64,000 nt of DNA from Pantoea vagans (GTDB taxonomy: Bacteria > Pseudomonadota > Gammaproteobacteria > Enterobacterales > Enterobacteriaceae): the NCBI RefSeq assembly GCF_004792415.1, contig NZ_CP038854.1, positions 124,001-188,000 on the forward strand, in the 5' to 3' direction. Positions 44,012 to 52,903 of this stretch are shown one piece after another (within the stretch, counting starts at the first letter, position 1; each line of letters begins with the position of its first letter). The notes beneath the pieces were generated by a model. The model was not told the origin of the DNA. It saw only the letters and a list, made by a program, of their open reading frames with translations, and did not search any database. Made by a program: the position numbers and the translations under genes.

Positions 44012-46198
44012 TTAAAACGTCATGGTCAGACCGGCATAATAAGCACGGCCTGGCTCGTTATAGGTCGATGCCCCATCCGCTTCCCGGTAGAGCTGCTTAT
44101 CCAGCAGGTTATTAATACCGGCATTGGCACGCAGATTTTTGGTAATGTCGTAATTGAAATTAACCCCGAATACCGAGTAAGCCCCGACTTCACGATTCGA
44201 CATTGAGCCATTTTCTGTGCGGGATTCCGCATACTGGCGAGGTTTCTGGCGGCCATACATTGTCCAGTTTAGGTTAGTAGAGAAATCCTGCGTCACCTGC
44301 CAGTCCAGCATGGAGTTGATGGTGTATTCCGGGATAATCGACAGCGGATTGCCGGTCTTTTTATCCTTTGACTGGATCATGTAAGTGGCATTAGTCCGCC
44401 ACTCAAGTTCATCACTGACCAGCGGTATCGTAACGTTACCCTCCAGACCTTCAACGACTGCTTTGCCGCCGTTGCTCCACTGCAGAATATTGTTGCCATT
44501 AGAGGCGTAACCCAGCACATCGGTCCCGGCGACGATCTTGTTCTTGTAGTCATTGCGGAACCAGGTAAGACCCGCAACATAGCCATCCTGACTGAACTCG
44601 ATACCCAGCTCTTTATTGACGCTGACTTCAGGATCAAGATTTTGATTACCCAGCAGATAACAGCTGCCGCTCGTTACATTGACCGGGCAGCCATTGCCTC
44701 GTGTAGCCAGCAAATAGCCTTCACTGGACTGATAGAGGTTAGGGGCTTTGAATGCGCGGGCGATACCCGCTTTCAGGGTAAAACTTTCTCCCAGCGCCTG
44801 AGAAATATTCAGCGACGGACTCCAGTTCGCCCCGAAAGTATCGTGATAATCAAAGCGCAGACCTGGGATCACCTCAGTGCTGTCGGTCGCGGCTATGTTA
44901 TCTTCAAAATAGAGCGAACTCAGCGTCGCGCTGTTTTTGCTATTGCGGCTGCCCGCATCACCACTGATACCATCAATCGAAACGCCCGGCGCACTGGTGC
45001 CGTTCATGGAGTTGGGATCGTTCAGCTCATCACGGTTCCACTCAGCGCCCAGCGTAACGGTCTGTTCACGCAGCAATTCCAGCGGGAAGCTGACTTCACC
45101 TCCCGCCCGGTAACTTTCAAAGCGACTGGTCGAAAACGTATTGCTGTTGATTCGACCTTCACCCGCGCCCGCGGTGCCTTCGTTCAGACGGGTATTGTTC
45201 GTCTTCTCATAGTTAAAGGTCAGTTTTGACTGTCCCCAGTCCCAGATACCGTTGTGGGCCAGGCCCCAGGTCTGACGATAAAGACGATTAGTTTCTGACC
45301 CGTCGAGAGATTCGATAAGCGCATTACCGGCCCCGTTGCTGTACTGGGTATCCCCGGCGTAAATATTGCCCTGACGACTGTAGCCATAGCTGAAATCCAG
45401 CACCTGCAATGGCGTAATCTTCCAGGACAACACGCTGTTAATGTCTTTGTTGCGAACGCCTTCACGGCCGGCCGCGCCGGAGCCGTTATGCGACTGATTG
45501 ATATCGAAAGCATCGCTGTCGGTTTTATTGATGTTGCCATAAAGCCGCATAGTCAGAGCATCGCCCGCCAGCGGGCCACTCAGGTTAAAGTTGGCGCGTC
45601 GGGTTGCCCCTTCTTTATCATCTTCCGGCTGGTTGGTGTAGAGCGACAGCGATCCGCTCCAGTCATTTGTCGGACGTTTGGTAATGATGTTAACCACACC
45701 GCCAGAAGCGCCTGAACCGTAACGGGCTGCCGCCGGTCCACGAATAACTTCAATCCGTTCAACCATTTCCGGCGGTACCCAGTTAGAGTCGCCACGGGAA
45801 TCACGCTCGCCGCGCCAGCTGTAACGCACTGAATTGCGTGAGGTCGTTGGCACACCGTCGATCAGAATCAACGTGTTTTCCGGCCCCATGCCGCGAATAT
45901 CGATTTGACGATTGTTACCGCGTACACCATTGGCGCTGTTACCGGTGAGATTGACGCCCGGCATTTTACGGATGATGTCGGAGAGGTCGTTGACCGGCGG
46001 ATTCTTTTCAATGTCCTGTGAGGTAATGACTGAAACACCGGGCTGCTGTTTTAACTCCTGTTCAGCGGTGACCAGCATCGTTTCATCATCAGCCAGCTTT
46101 TCTGTCTCTTCCTGAGTAGCGCCGTTAGCAGAAGTACTCAACAAACCAGCCAGCAACAGTGCGGCAGGGCGCTTATGGACACGCGTGGTTACATTCAC
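44012..46198 (-). CDS. TonB-dependent catecholate siderophore receptor (FepA/IroN-like)
   Basis: A 728-residue outer-membrane receptor with a signal peptide (to about residue 26, ANGATQ), a TonB box in DETMLVTA near residue 40, a plug domain with DLSDIIRKMPGVNLTGNS and RIEVIRGPAAARYGSGASGG, and a 22-strand barrel ending in the aromatic YYAGLTMTF. The block RGMGPENTLILIDGVP and SWRGERDSRGD with the WVPPEMVERIEVIRGP stretch matches enterobactin/salmochelin receptors FepA, PfeA and IroN. A Fur box precedes the gene. It imports ferric catecholates, perhaps those of other microbes. Confidence 0.9.
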   Translation of the reverse strand: MNVTTRVHKRPAALLLAGLLSTSANGATQEETEKLADDETMLVTAEQELKQQPGVSVITSQDIEKNPPVNDLSDIIRKMPGVNLTGNSANGVRGNNRQIDIRGMGPENTLILIDGVPTTSRNSVRYSWRGERDSRGDSNWVPPEMVERIEVIRGPAAARYGSGASGGVVNIITKRPTNDWSGSLSLYTNQPEDDKEGATRRANFNLSGPLAGDALTMRLYGNINKTDSDAFDINQSHNGSGAAGREGVRNKDINSVLSWKITPLQVLDFSYGYSRQGNIYAGDTQYSNGAGNALIESLDGSETNRLYRQTWGLAHNGIWDWGQSKLTFNYEKTNNTRLNEGTAGAGEGRINSNTFSTSRFESYRAGGEVSFPLELLREQTVTLGAEWNRDELNDPNSMNGTSAPGVSIDGISGDAGSRNSKNSATLSSLYFEDNIAATDSTEVIPGLRFDYHDTFGANWSPSLNISQALGESFTLKAGIARAFKAPNLYQSSEGYLLATRGNGCPVNVTSGSCYLLGNQNLDPEVSVNKELGIEFSQDGYVAGLTWFRNDYKNKIVAGTDVLGYASNGNNILQWSNGGKAVVEGLEGNVTIPLVSDELEWRTNATYMIQSKDKKTGNPLSIIPEYTINSMLDWQVTQDFSTNLNWTMYGRQKPRQYAESRTENGSMSNREVGAYSVFGVNFNYDITKNLRANAGINNLLDKQLYREADGASTYNEPGRAYYAGLTMTF

Positions 46199-46244
46199 TT
46201 AGAAAATCTCCCTGAATCGTTAAGGTATGTAAGCAAATGCGTAT

Positions 46245-46266
46245 GATAATGATAATAGTTATCATT
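46245..46266. promoter_or_regulatory. Fur box of the FepA-like receptor
   Basis: GATAATGATAATAGTTATCATT, close to the consensus GATAATGATAATCATTATC, 47 bases upstream of the receptor ATG. Iron repression by Fur is the expected control. Confidence 0.82.
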
Positions 46267-46412
46267 GTATATCTCGGTAAGGCATCTTTACATCCCCTGA
46301 CAGTGGGCTGCTTATTCATCAGCTGATCGCTCAGATGAGCAAAACAGGTCGCAAAAACGCTTCTTTGTCATGACCCGAAAAGTCTCTCAGAATGGCTCAG
46401 AATACGTCATTG

Positions 46413-46441
46413 TGACTCCAGACTTATTAGGTCTGGAGTCA
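46413..46441. repeat. Perfect 11-base inverted repeat before the recombinase gene
   Basis: TGACTCCAGAC, seven-base loop, GTCTGGAGTCA, ending 20 bases before the recombinase ATG. It could be an operator, a hairpin acting on translation, or a recombination-related site. Confidence 0.6.
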
Positions 46442-46460
46442 TAGCTTAACGGTGGGTAGA

Positions 46461-47600
46461 ATGGCGGCTCTGAAACGGGCAACAGGTAATGATGTGTTAA
46501 CAGATTCGACAATAACTGCAGCGCGCTCAGCACATGTTGGTCGTCATGTCCTTGTCTGGCTGGAGCAGGTTAAAGCAGCTTCGCTGAGCGAACTGGATAA
46601 TTTTGGTGATGAAGGCACGGTAGAGCAGGTGATGAAGGTCTGGGTAAAACTGTCACTGTTGATCAGCCGGCGGCGTCCTGAAATCGCCGTTTCGTCTCTG
46701 CTGAAACATGTTCTGCCCAACATCGGATCGCAGCCGCTCAAAACGCTGAACCGTCTGCGCCTCAACCGGCTTTACAACATTCTGATTGCCGACGGTAAAA
46801 AGGAGGAGGCGCGTCGGGTGTTCGCGCTGACCAAACAATTCCTCGCCTGGGCCGAGATGCAGGGCTATCTCGATCACTCGCCTATTGCCTCAATGAAAAA
46901 ACGGGATGTCGCAGGTCGTGCTACGCCACCGCGCAGCCGGCAACTGACCGATGCGGAAATCTGGGTTTTCTGGCACGGCCTGGATAACTGGGCATTATCG
47001 GAGCAGGCGCGCTGGGCGCTGCGTTTATGTCTGGTCAGCGCCCGACGGCCGGACGAGATTGTGCAGGCGCAGAAATCGGAATTCGATCTGCAGTTAGGAT
47101 TGTGGATGCAGGGCATCCGCAACAAATCACAGCGCGAGCATATACTGCCGATTTCGCCACTGATGCGACAGTGCATCGATGCGTTACTTAATGCCGCCGA
47201 TCCGGACTCGCCCTGGCTGGTGCCCGCACCACGCGATCCCCAACAGCCGCTGTCAAAAGGCGCGCTGAATCAGGCGCTTCGCCGGGTGATCCGCGCTCCG
47301 CGTGGGCTGGGACTGGAGCCGTTTACCCCGAGGGATCTGCGCCGCACCGCCCGATCAAAACTTTCTGCCCTCGACACGCCTAATGATGTCGCCCGCAAAA
47401 TCATGAACCATGCGCTGGAAGGGATCGATCGGGTCTATGATACCCATGACTATCTGAGCCAGATGCGCAGCGCCATGAATACCTTTTCGGATGCGGTTAA
47501 GCAGATTATTGAATGCGAAAGCTATCATCTGCTGCGACATCGCTATGATGGCGAGACTCTCACTTTGAGCAATCTCTCCATCATGGCGATGTCACGCTGA
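46461..47600 (+). CDS. Tyrosine recombinase/integrase (P4-type)
   Basis: A 379-residue tyrosine recombinase. The N-terminal core-binding part (about 1-150) is followed by the catalytic domain: the first arginine in SARRPDEIVQ near residue 196, the second block as TPRDLRRTARSKL (the usual His of H-x-x-R is Arg, as in several P4-like integrases), then MNHALEGIDRVYDTHDYLSQM, which has the His and the catalytic Tyr. It is isolated: no excisionase, no tRNA gene and no obvious att duplication nearby. Possibly the remnant driver of an island or a plasmid dimer resolution enzyme. Confidence 0.85.
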   Translation: MAALKRATGNDVLTDSTITAARSAHVGRHVLVWLEQVKAASLSELDNFGDEGTVEQVMKVWVKLSLLISRRRPEIAVSSLLKHVLPNIGSQPLKTLNRLRLNRLYNILIADGKKEEARRVFALTKQFLAWAEMQGYLDHSPIASMKKRDVAGRATPPRSRQLTDAEIWVFWHGLDNWALSEQARWALRLCLVSARRPDEIVQAQKSEFDLQLGLWMQGIRNKSQREHILPISPLMRQCIDALLNAADPDSPWLVPAPRDPQQPLSKGALNQALRRVIRAPRGLGLEPFTPRDLRRTARSKLSALDTPNDVARKIMNHALEGIDRVYDTHDYLSQMRSAMNTFSDAVKQIIECESYHLLRHRYDGETLTLSNLSIMAMSR

Positions 47601-47617
47601 CGTTGCTGTTTTCACGA

Positions 47618-48190
47618 TCAGAAGTGGTAGCGCAGCCAGGCAAAATAGACGTTACCGTTATTATGCGTACCCGGTATGTAGGTCATCTGAAAATCGAGAT
47701 CGCCATAGCCGATTGAGGCCAGCGGCAGCAATGCTGGCACCGGTATATAGTCCCAGTTATGCCGGGCGGTGACGCCTGCCGTGTAACCTGCACCCCAGTG
47801 AAAATTCTGGTCAGCCAGCGGACGCCATGTCGCTACCCAGCCATAACCCCCAAAGGGCTCCCATTTATTGAAGGAGTCCTTGAACGCCATTAAATAGATG
47901 CCGTTCCAGTTGCCTTTTTCATCGTAGCGGGAGATCCCCCCACCTGCACCCCAGGGCCTTTCATTATATTTATTGATGTGTTCCCGATCGTACGTGGCAC
48001 GGTTATGCCACGTAATCGCGGGCACATAAAAGTCGATTCCCTCTGGCTGCTGCCATGTTGTGGCAACCTTATCACTGAAGCTTTCCCAGCCTGCGCTGAC
48101 ATTCTGAACCAGCGTGGCGGAGTGAGCTGTAAAAGCAGTGAAAACGGTGGTTGTCATCATCAGCGCTTTAAGAGTTAAAGTTTTGCGCAT
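47618..48190 (-). CDS. pagP: Lipid A palmitoyltransferase PagP
   Basis: A 190-residue outer-membrane enzyme that moves a palmitate from phospholipid to lipid A. The start at 48190 ([10 protein letters not shown]) gives a signal peptide to about residue 24 (TAHSA). Catalytic residues match E. coli PagP: His in [12 protein letters not shown], Asp and Ser in [11 protein letters not shown]. The eight-strand barrel ends with [10 protein letters not shown]. It raises resistance to cationic peptides. It stands alone, converging on the recombinase gene, with 17 bases between the stops. Confidence 0.92.
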   Translation of the reverse strand: MRKTLTLKALMMTTTVFTAFTAHSATLVQNVSAGWESFSDKVATTWQQPEGIDFYVPAITWHNRATYDREHINKYNERPWGAGGGISRYDEKGNWNGIYLMAFKDSFNKWEPFGGYGWVATWRPLADQNFHWGAGYTAGVTARHNWDYIPVPALLPLASIGYGDLDFQMTYIPGTHNNGNVYFAWLRYHF

Positions 48191-48633
48191 GTGCGAATAC
48201 CTGCAAAGTCTGGTGTTAAATAAGGAAATAAAAGCATCAAGGCGGGTATTGTCGCACAAAGAGTGGCAACTTCAGGTCAATGAGCGGCTGAAGCAGGATT
48301 TTATAATTAATAAAAGCGAGACGGTATTCCTGCTGCTCTCATCGTTCGCTTATCCATCGGCTATTTTAAAAACCGCTTCTTATTAGCAGGCTTAAAAAAA
48401 CCTCAACGTGTAGACGATATCCTGAAAAAACCCGCATTATTTGTTAATAAAATCTTGCAATGATAATCGCAATGCGTATATTTCTCATTTGCTTTGAAAG
48501 CTCATCACACCCGCGCACAGGCGCTCACGGAAAGGGTTTCTGGTTCCTCAAACCCTAAGCAGGGCAGCGATGTCCGCAGGATGCAAGGTCGTGACAGTGG
48601 CAGCATAAAAACATAAAGATAATTGAGGAATTA
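48191..48633. other. Promoter region of pagP and fhuE, about 440 bases
   Basis: No gene supported. The region holds divergent promoters and a weak Fur-box-like sequence near 48455. Confidence 0.45.
48455..48474. promoter_or_regulatory. Candidate Fur box of fhuE
   Basis: TTGCAATGATAATCGCAATG, an imperfect match to the Fur consensus (AATGATAAT core intact) 160 bases upstream of the fhuE ATG. Distance and imperfect right arm keep the confidence moderate. Confidence 0.5.
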
Positions 48634-50856
48634 ATGAACGCTTTCGATCTTCAGGACCCCAGGGTTACGGGTACGTCAGCTCTGCAACGCCCATTCCGAT
48701 TCTCCTTACTGGCCGTTATCGTCGCCTCGTCGCTGGCGAATAACGTCGGCCTGGCCGCAGAAACGTCCACATCCGCTGCCAGCAGTGATCAGACGCTAAC
48801 GGTCAGCGCATCAGCCGATGATGCCGTGACAACGTCACCCCAAACGGATTACAGCGTTCCGGTGACTCGTGCCGGCACCAAAATGCTGGGCACCGTACGT
48901 GATGTGCCGCAGTCCGTCAGCATCGTCAGTACTCAGCGTATGGCCGATCAGCAGCTCCAGTCACTGAATGATGTGCTGTCCAACACCACCGGCATTCATG
49001 GGATCAGTGGCGATATGGACCGCACTAACTACTATGCGCGCGGCTTTCTGATCGATAACTACATGGTCGACGGCATTCCTACCGCCTTTGCGGAGCGCTG
49101 GAATCTGGGCGATGCACAGACCGATATGGCGCTGTATGAGCGTGTTGAAGTGGTGCGCGGGGCGACCGGGCTGTTGACCGGACCAGGCAATCCGTCTGCT
49201 GCCATCAACATGGTGCGCAAGCACGCGGACAGCAAAGAGTTCGGTGGCACCGTTTCCGCCAGCTACGGCAGCTGGAACAAGCAACGCTACGTGGCCGATC
49301 TTTCCGCGCCACTCAGTGAGTCCGGCAATGTTCGTGGCCGCATGGTCGCCGGCTGGCAGGACAATAACAGCTTTATTGAGCGTTATGGTGCTAAAAAACA
49401 GTTTATCTATGGCGTGGTTGACGCTGATCTCACCGACTCTGCCACGCTGTCGGTGGGTTATGAGTTCAGCCAGGTCAATACAGACTCCACGATGTGGGGC
49501 GGCGCACCGCGCTGGTACACCGACGGCACGCAGATTCATACCCGACGCGGCTATAACACCGCACCAGACTGGGCCTACAACGATAAAGAGAACCGTAAAG
49601 TCTTTGTGAACCTGAAGCAGGACTTCGACAACGGCTGGAACCTTACGTTAAACGGCACGCACACCGATATGCGTCTGGACAGTAAGCAGATTTATCTTGA
49701 TGGCTATTTCGATCGCAACACGGGCGCGGGCGTCTCTTCCTATGCCAACTATCCTGTGGTGGGCGGAACCGGTTATAACACCGGGAAGCGCAAAGTCGAT
49801 GCCGTCGATGCCTTTGCCAGCGGCCCGTATGAACTGCTGGGCCGTCAGCATGAGCTGATGGTGGGCGTCAATTATACCCGCCAGGATAACAAGTACTTCA
49901 GCACCTTTGAGAATATTTCCTCTGAGTCGCTGGGCAACTACAACGATTTCAATGGCCAGTACCCGGAGTCAGACTGGACGCCACGTCTGCCCGCCAGCGA
50001 TACCCAGCTGGTTCGCCAGAAGTCGACTTACATGGCGACACGCCTGTCGCTTGCCGACCCGCTGCACCTGATCCTTGGCGCGCGTTACACCAACTGGAAT
50101 CGTGAAACGCCAGGCGGGGAAGCGGAAGAAAATAACATCACCCCGTATGGCGGGCTGATTTATGACTTTGCTGAAAACTGGTCTGCTTATGCCAGCTATA
50201 CCTCGGTATTCCAGCCTCAGGATTATCGCGATGCCAGTGGCGCTTATCTGTCGCCGGTTATCGGGAAAAACTACGAAGCCGGGCTGAAATCTGACTGGAT
50301 GGACAGTCGCCTGACTGCCACTGTTTCTGTATTCCGCACTGAACTGGATAATGTCGGAGAAGCCACCACCCAGACCATTCAGGGTTCAGGGGATGTGGCC
50401 TACATTGGCCGTAAAGGCGTAGTGAGTCGTGGCGTCGAGTTTGAAGTCAATGGCGCATTGACCGACAACTGGCAGATGACCTTTGGCGGCACACGCTACA
50501 TAGCGGAAAACCGGGATGGCAGTACCTTTAATCCGCAGTTACCGCAGACCAGCTTTAATCTGTTCAGCAGCTATCGCCTGCCGATGCTGCAGCAGCTTAC
50601 GCTGGGCGGTGGCGTGAACTGGCAGACCCATATCTGGAACGACGTCGGTGGACCGGAAGGCAACGGCACATGGCGCGCCCGTCAGGGCAGCTATGCACTG
50701 GTTGATCTGTTTGCCCGCTATCAGGTGAACAAAAATCTGTCGCTGCAGGGCAACCTCAATAACCTGTTTGACAAAGAGTATGACACCAACGTGGCAAGCT
50801 CCGTTGTCTACGGCCAGCCACGCAACTTCGCGGTAACCGCCAGCTACACCTTCTGA
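48634..50856 (+). CDS. fhuE: FhuE-type hydroxamate siderophore receptor
   Basis: A 740-residue TonB-dependent receptor. The signal region is long (to about residue 42, GLAAE); a TonB box is likely in TLTVSAS. The plug has DYSVPVTRAGTKMLGTVRDV, PQSVSIVSTQRM, ARGFLIDNYMVDGIPTAF and GATGLLTGPGNPSAAINMVR; the barrel has MWGGAPRWYTDG and DPLHLILGARYTNW and ends VTASYTF. All of these match E. coli FhuE, the ferric coprogen/rhodotorulate receptor that also takes ferrioxamine B. In this window it may import ferrioxamine made by the dfo cluster at the right end. Confidence 0.9.
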   Translation: MNAFDLQDPRVTGTSALQRPFRFSLLAVIVASSLANNVGLAAETSTSAASSDQTLTVSASADDAVTTSPQTDYSVPVTRAGTKMLGTVRDVPQSVSIVSTQRMADQQLQSLNDVLSNTTGIHGISGDMDRTNYYARGFLIDNYMVDGIPTAFAERWNLGDAQTDMALYERVEVVRGATGLLTGPGNPSAAINMVRKHADSKEFGGTVSASYGSWNKQRYVADLSAPLSESGNVRGRMVAGWQDNNSFIERYGAKKQFIYGVVDADLTDSATLSVGYEFSQVNTDSTMWGGAPRWYTDGTQIHTRRGYNTAPDWAYNDKENRKVFVNLKQDFDNGWNLTLNGTHTDMRLDSKQIYLDGYFDRNTGAGVSSYANYPVVGGTGYNTGKRKVDAVDAFASGPYELLGRQHELMVGVNYTRQDNKYFSTFENISSESLGNYNDFNGQYPESDWTPRLPASDTQLVRQKSTYMATRLSLADPLHLILGARYTNWNRETPGGEAEENNITPYGGLIYDFAENWSAYASYTSVFQPQDYRDASGAYLSPVIGKNYEAGLKSDWMDSRLTATVSVFRTELDNVGEATTQTIQGSGDVAYIGRKGVVSRGVEFEVNGALTDNWQMTFGGTRYIAENRDGSTFNPQLPQTSFNLFSSYRLPMLQQLTLGGGVNWQTHIWNDVGGPEGNGTWRARQGSYALVDLFARYQVNKNLSLQGNLNNLFDKEYDTNVASSVVYGQPRNFAVTASYTF

Positions 50857-50879
50857 TTTATCTGCGGGTAAGCCTGTGA

Positions 50880-50908
50880 AAAACGCCTCGGTTGAGGCGT
50901 TTTTTTTA
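50880..50908 (+). terminator. Rho-independent terminator of fhuE
   Basis: AACGCCTC, four-base loop, GAGGCGTT followed by TTTTTTT. It stands 25 bases past the stop codon. Confidence 0.92.
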
Positions 50909-51168
50909 TCCAGCCCGCTATCTCTCGCCTCTGTTGGCAAAATTTTTCCAGAAAAAGATTTCAGAGCAAAGTCAGGATTATCGTCCGACAGCAAAGTGCA
51001 AAGTTGCCTGTGCATTTCGATGATTCTTAACAGTAACCCTTTATCAATTCTCATATTGGTGAAGCCTCTACCGGCATCTTTACATCAGCTTAAGGCGTAT
51101 TAAGTACTCGGGAACAAGCAGGTTGCTGCGTTTCCAGCTTGTCAACGGTAAGCCGTTTTGAGAAGATG

Positions 51169-51185
51169 GTTTCCATAATGGAAAC
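51169..51185. promoter_or_regulatory. Operator palindrome of higBA
   Basis: GTTTCCAT-A-ATGGAAAC, perfect eight-base arms, ending 18 bases before the higB ATG. It fits autorepression by the HigA antitoxin. Confidence 0.78.
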
Positions 51186-51202
51186 AGTCAGGAGCCAATG
51201 GA

Positions 51203-51514
51203 ATGCATGTTATTTCACGCTTGCCGTTTGACGAGGCGGCCAGAAAACATCCCAATGCAGCGGCAGCACTGGATCTGCTTTACCGCCACCTCAGACAGGG
51301 CGATTTCAGTTGTCCTGACGATCTCAGGGCGCTTTATGCAAGCCTTGATCGTATGAAGTATCGCGCTAAATGGTGGGTCATTGACGTCAGTGGCAACCAG
51401 TTGCGCGTGATATTTTTCGCGGATTTTGAGCGCAGCAAAATCTTCATCAAACATATCTGCACTCACGCTGAGTACGACAAGCTTGTTAAGAAATATCGGG
51501 AGGTAACTGAATGA
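51203..51514 (+). CDS. higB: HigB-type mRNA interferase toxin
   Basis: A 103-residue RelE-superfamily toxin of the HigB_toxin type. The block DRMKYRAKWWVIDVSGNQLR followed by VIFFADFERSKIFIKHICTH and AEYDKL is diagnostic; the lysines, arginines and histidine there are the usual RNA-cleaving residues. AGGAG precedes the ATG. It overlaps the antitoxin gene by four bases (toxin first, as in hig systems). Confidence 0.9.
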   Translation: MHVISRLPFDEAARKHPNAAAALDLLYRHLRQGDFSCPDDLRALYASLDRMKYRAKWWVIDVSGNQLRVIFFADFERSKIFIKHICTHAEYDKLVKKYREVTE

Positions 51515-51927
51515 ATACTGAAGCTATCAGGCTGTCAAATCAGCTGGCAGAGGCGGTGCCGCTGCTGGCCGGCAGCAACCAGCGACATGATTATGAAGAA
51601 GCACTGGAACTGGTCGAATACCTTATTGAACATGAGCCGGATAATCCGCTGGTAGATTTGCTTTGTGCCCGCATTGCTCATTATGAAGATAATGATCCTG
51701 CGATGGCCGACTTTAATAGCCGCCAGCGTGAAATCAGCACCGGGCCTGGCGTTCTGAGGGTACTGATCGAGCAGCACAACCTCAGCCTGAGTGACTTCGA
51801 AAATGAAATTGGCAAAAAGTCGCTGGTCAGCCGAATCCTCAGCGGCGAACGTCAGTTGACCGTGTCACACATACGGGCATTGTGCGCGCGGTTTGGCCTG
51901 TCACCATCGTTGTTTTTTTTGATTTAA
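51511..51927 (+). CDS. higA: HigA-type antitoxin
   Basis: A 138-residue antitoxin. The C-terminal helix-turn-helix (about residues 85-130) reads LRVLIEQHNLSLSDFENEIG, KSLVSRILSGERQLTVSHIR and ALCARFGLSPSLFF, the classic HigA/XRE fold. The N-terminal part forms helices that should wrap the toxin. It also represses the operon through the palindrome upstream of higB. The pair may stabilise the plasmid. Confidence 0.9.
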   Translation: MNTEAIRLSNQLAEAVPLLAGSNQRHDYEEALELVEYLIEHEPDNPLVDLLCARIAHYEDNDPAMADFNSRQREISTGPGVLRVLIEQHNLSLSDFENEIGKKSLVSRILSGERQLTVSHIRALCARFGLSPSLFFLI

Positions 51928-51986
51928 GACGACGCCAAAGGCCGATCGAACGCCAAAAGTCATTATGCTTTATCACTCCGATTGAT

Positions 51987-52015
51987 AAAAAAAACGCCTC
52001 AGCCGAGGCGTTTTT
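51987..52015. terminator. Bidirectional terminator between higA and catabolic cluster 2
   Basis: AAAAACGCCTC, four-base loop, GAGGCGTTTTT: 11-base stem with T-runs on both strands, between two converging units. Its core is the same as that of the fhuE terminator. Confidence 0.92.
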
Positions 52016-52037
52016 CATCACAACGCAGGCCCGCACT

Positions 52038-52883
52038 TCACGTAAAACGCAGGGCCAGATTAAACCCTTCACCTGACTCCACGACAATCGCCTCAGTGTG
52101 CTCCTGATACGCAATATCACCTGCCTGCAGTGCATTTCTGGCCTGCGTGAGATCGCCGGTCTCAAAACCCAGCGCAACCATTCGGGCGCTGCCATCATAG
52201 TCTTCTGGCAGCGGACCGAAGCGACGTTGCGCATACTCTGCAGACGCAAATCGAACCGTGGCGGCACCGGCACGCAGGACAAAGGCGCCTTCAGGGCAGG
52301 CAAGCACTTTTGCGGCACCAAAGAGACGACTATAGACCTGAGCCGAGTGCGCCGGGTCCTGCGCCACAATGACAAATTCACTGATGTTCCGCACGCCATT
52401 GGGATGGCGTTGCCATGCAGGCTGCCATACCGCTTCAGGCGTCAGGTGCTGGCAAAAAAAGCTGCGGCCATTGGGTATCAGCGAAGGGCGCAGCCGCACA
52501 GTTCGAAAGCGCGCTTCAGTGACCGTACCGTCGGGCAGATTGACCGGACGATGAAAAGAGGCGGGTGGATCGCCATCCAGATCCTGACGTTCCAGATGCT
52601 GAAACTCACTGTCGGCGTCACTGCTTTTCCACACCAGGCCACTCAATCCCAGCGGCGATTGCCAGAGATCGGCGCGCTGGCTGCCTTTGCCGGGTTCATA
52701 GCCGAGCAGCTCAAGATAATTTTCGCCAAAGATGGCCAGATGATTACTCGAACCCAGCGAATGATGACCGCGCTCTGTGAGCTGAAAGCCAAGCCGCCGG
52801 AAGCGCGCGCTGGCGCTGTCGAGCTGGTCGGCCACGTTGATCACCGCGTGATCCAGAATCGGTTGCGGAACCGGAACAGACAT
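52038..52883 (-). CDS. VOC-superfamily (glyoxalase-like) protein
   Basis: A 281-residue protein from the ATG at 52883, which has AAGGAG seven bases upstream; an ATGA start at 52907 is possible. The N-terminal half is a Glyoxalase_3-type fold: LDHAVINVADQLDSASARFR then RLGFQLTERGHHSLGSSNHL and the metal-region glutamate ENYLELLGYE. The second half repeats a VOC module (ISEFVIVAQDPAHSAQVYSR, LFGAAKVLA). It could be a dioxygenase, isomerase or lyase acting on the product of the operon. It is the last gene of catabolic cluster 2. Confidence 0.78.
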   Translation of the reverse strand: MSVPVPQPILDHAVINVADQLDSASARFRRLGFQLTERGHHSLGSSNHLAIFGENYLELLGYEPGKGSQRADLWQSPLGLSGLVWKSSDADSEFQHLERQDLDGDPPASFHRPVNLPDGTVTEARFRTVRLRPSLIPNGRSFFCQHLTPEAVWQPAWQRHPNGVRNISEFVIVAQDPAHSAQVYSRLFGAAKVLACPEGAFVLRAGAATVRFASAEYAQRRFGPLPEDYDGSARMVALGFETGDLTQARNALQAGDIAYQEHTEAIVVESGEGFNLALRFT

Positions 52884-52903
52884 CGCTGCACTCCTTTTTT
52901 TGG

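Larger units (their letters stand above)
50857..51202. other. Non-coding gap between fhuE and higB
   Basis: About 350 bases holding the fhuE terminator and, at its end, the higBA operator. Nothing else seen. Confidence 0.45.

Noticed and set aside
44642..45229. A 195-residue rightward open frame
   Set aside because: Antisense to the FepA-like receptor gene; no recognisable domain.
46413..46441. Inverted repeat as terminator for the region before the recombinase
   Set aside because: No T-run on either strand and no gene ends toward it; kept only as a hairpin of unknown role.
48961..49539. A 192-residue leftward open frame
   Set aside because: Antisense to fhuE; shadow of a strongly conserved coding region.
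50539..51054. A 171-residue leftward open frame
   Set aside because: Runs from the fhuE terminator into the end of fhuE; reads through a strong terminator hairpin and has no family features.
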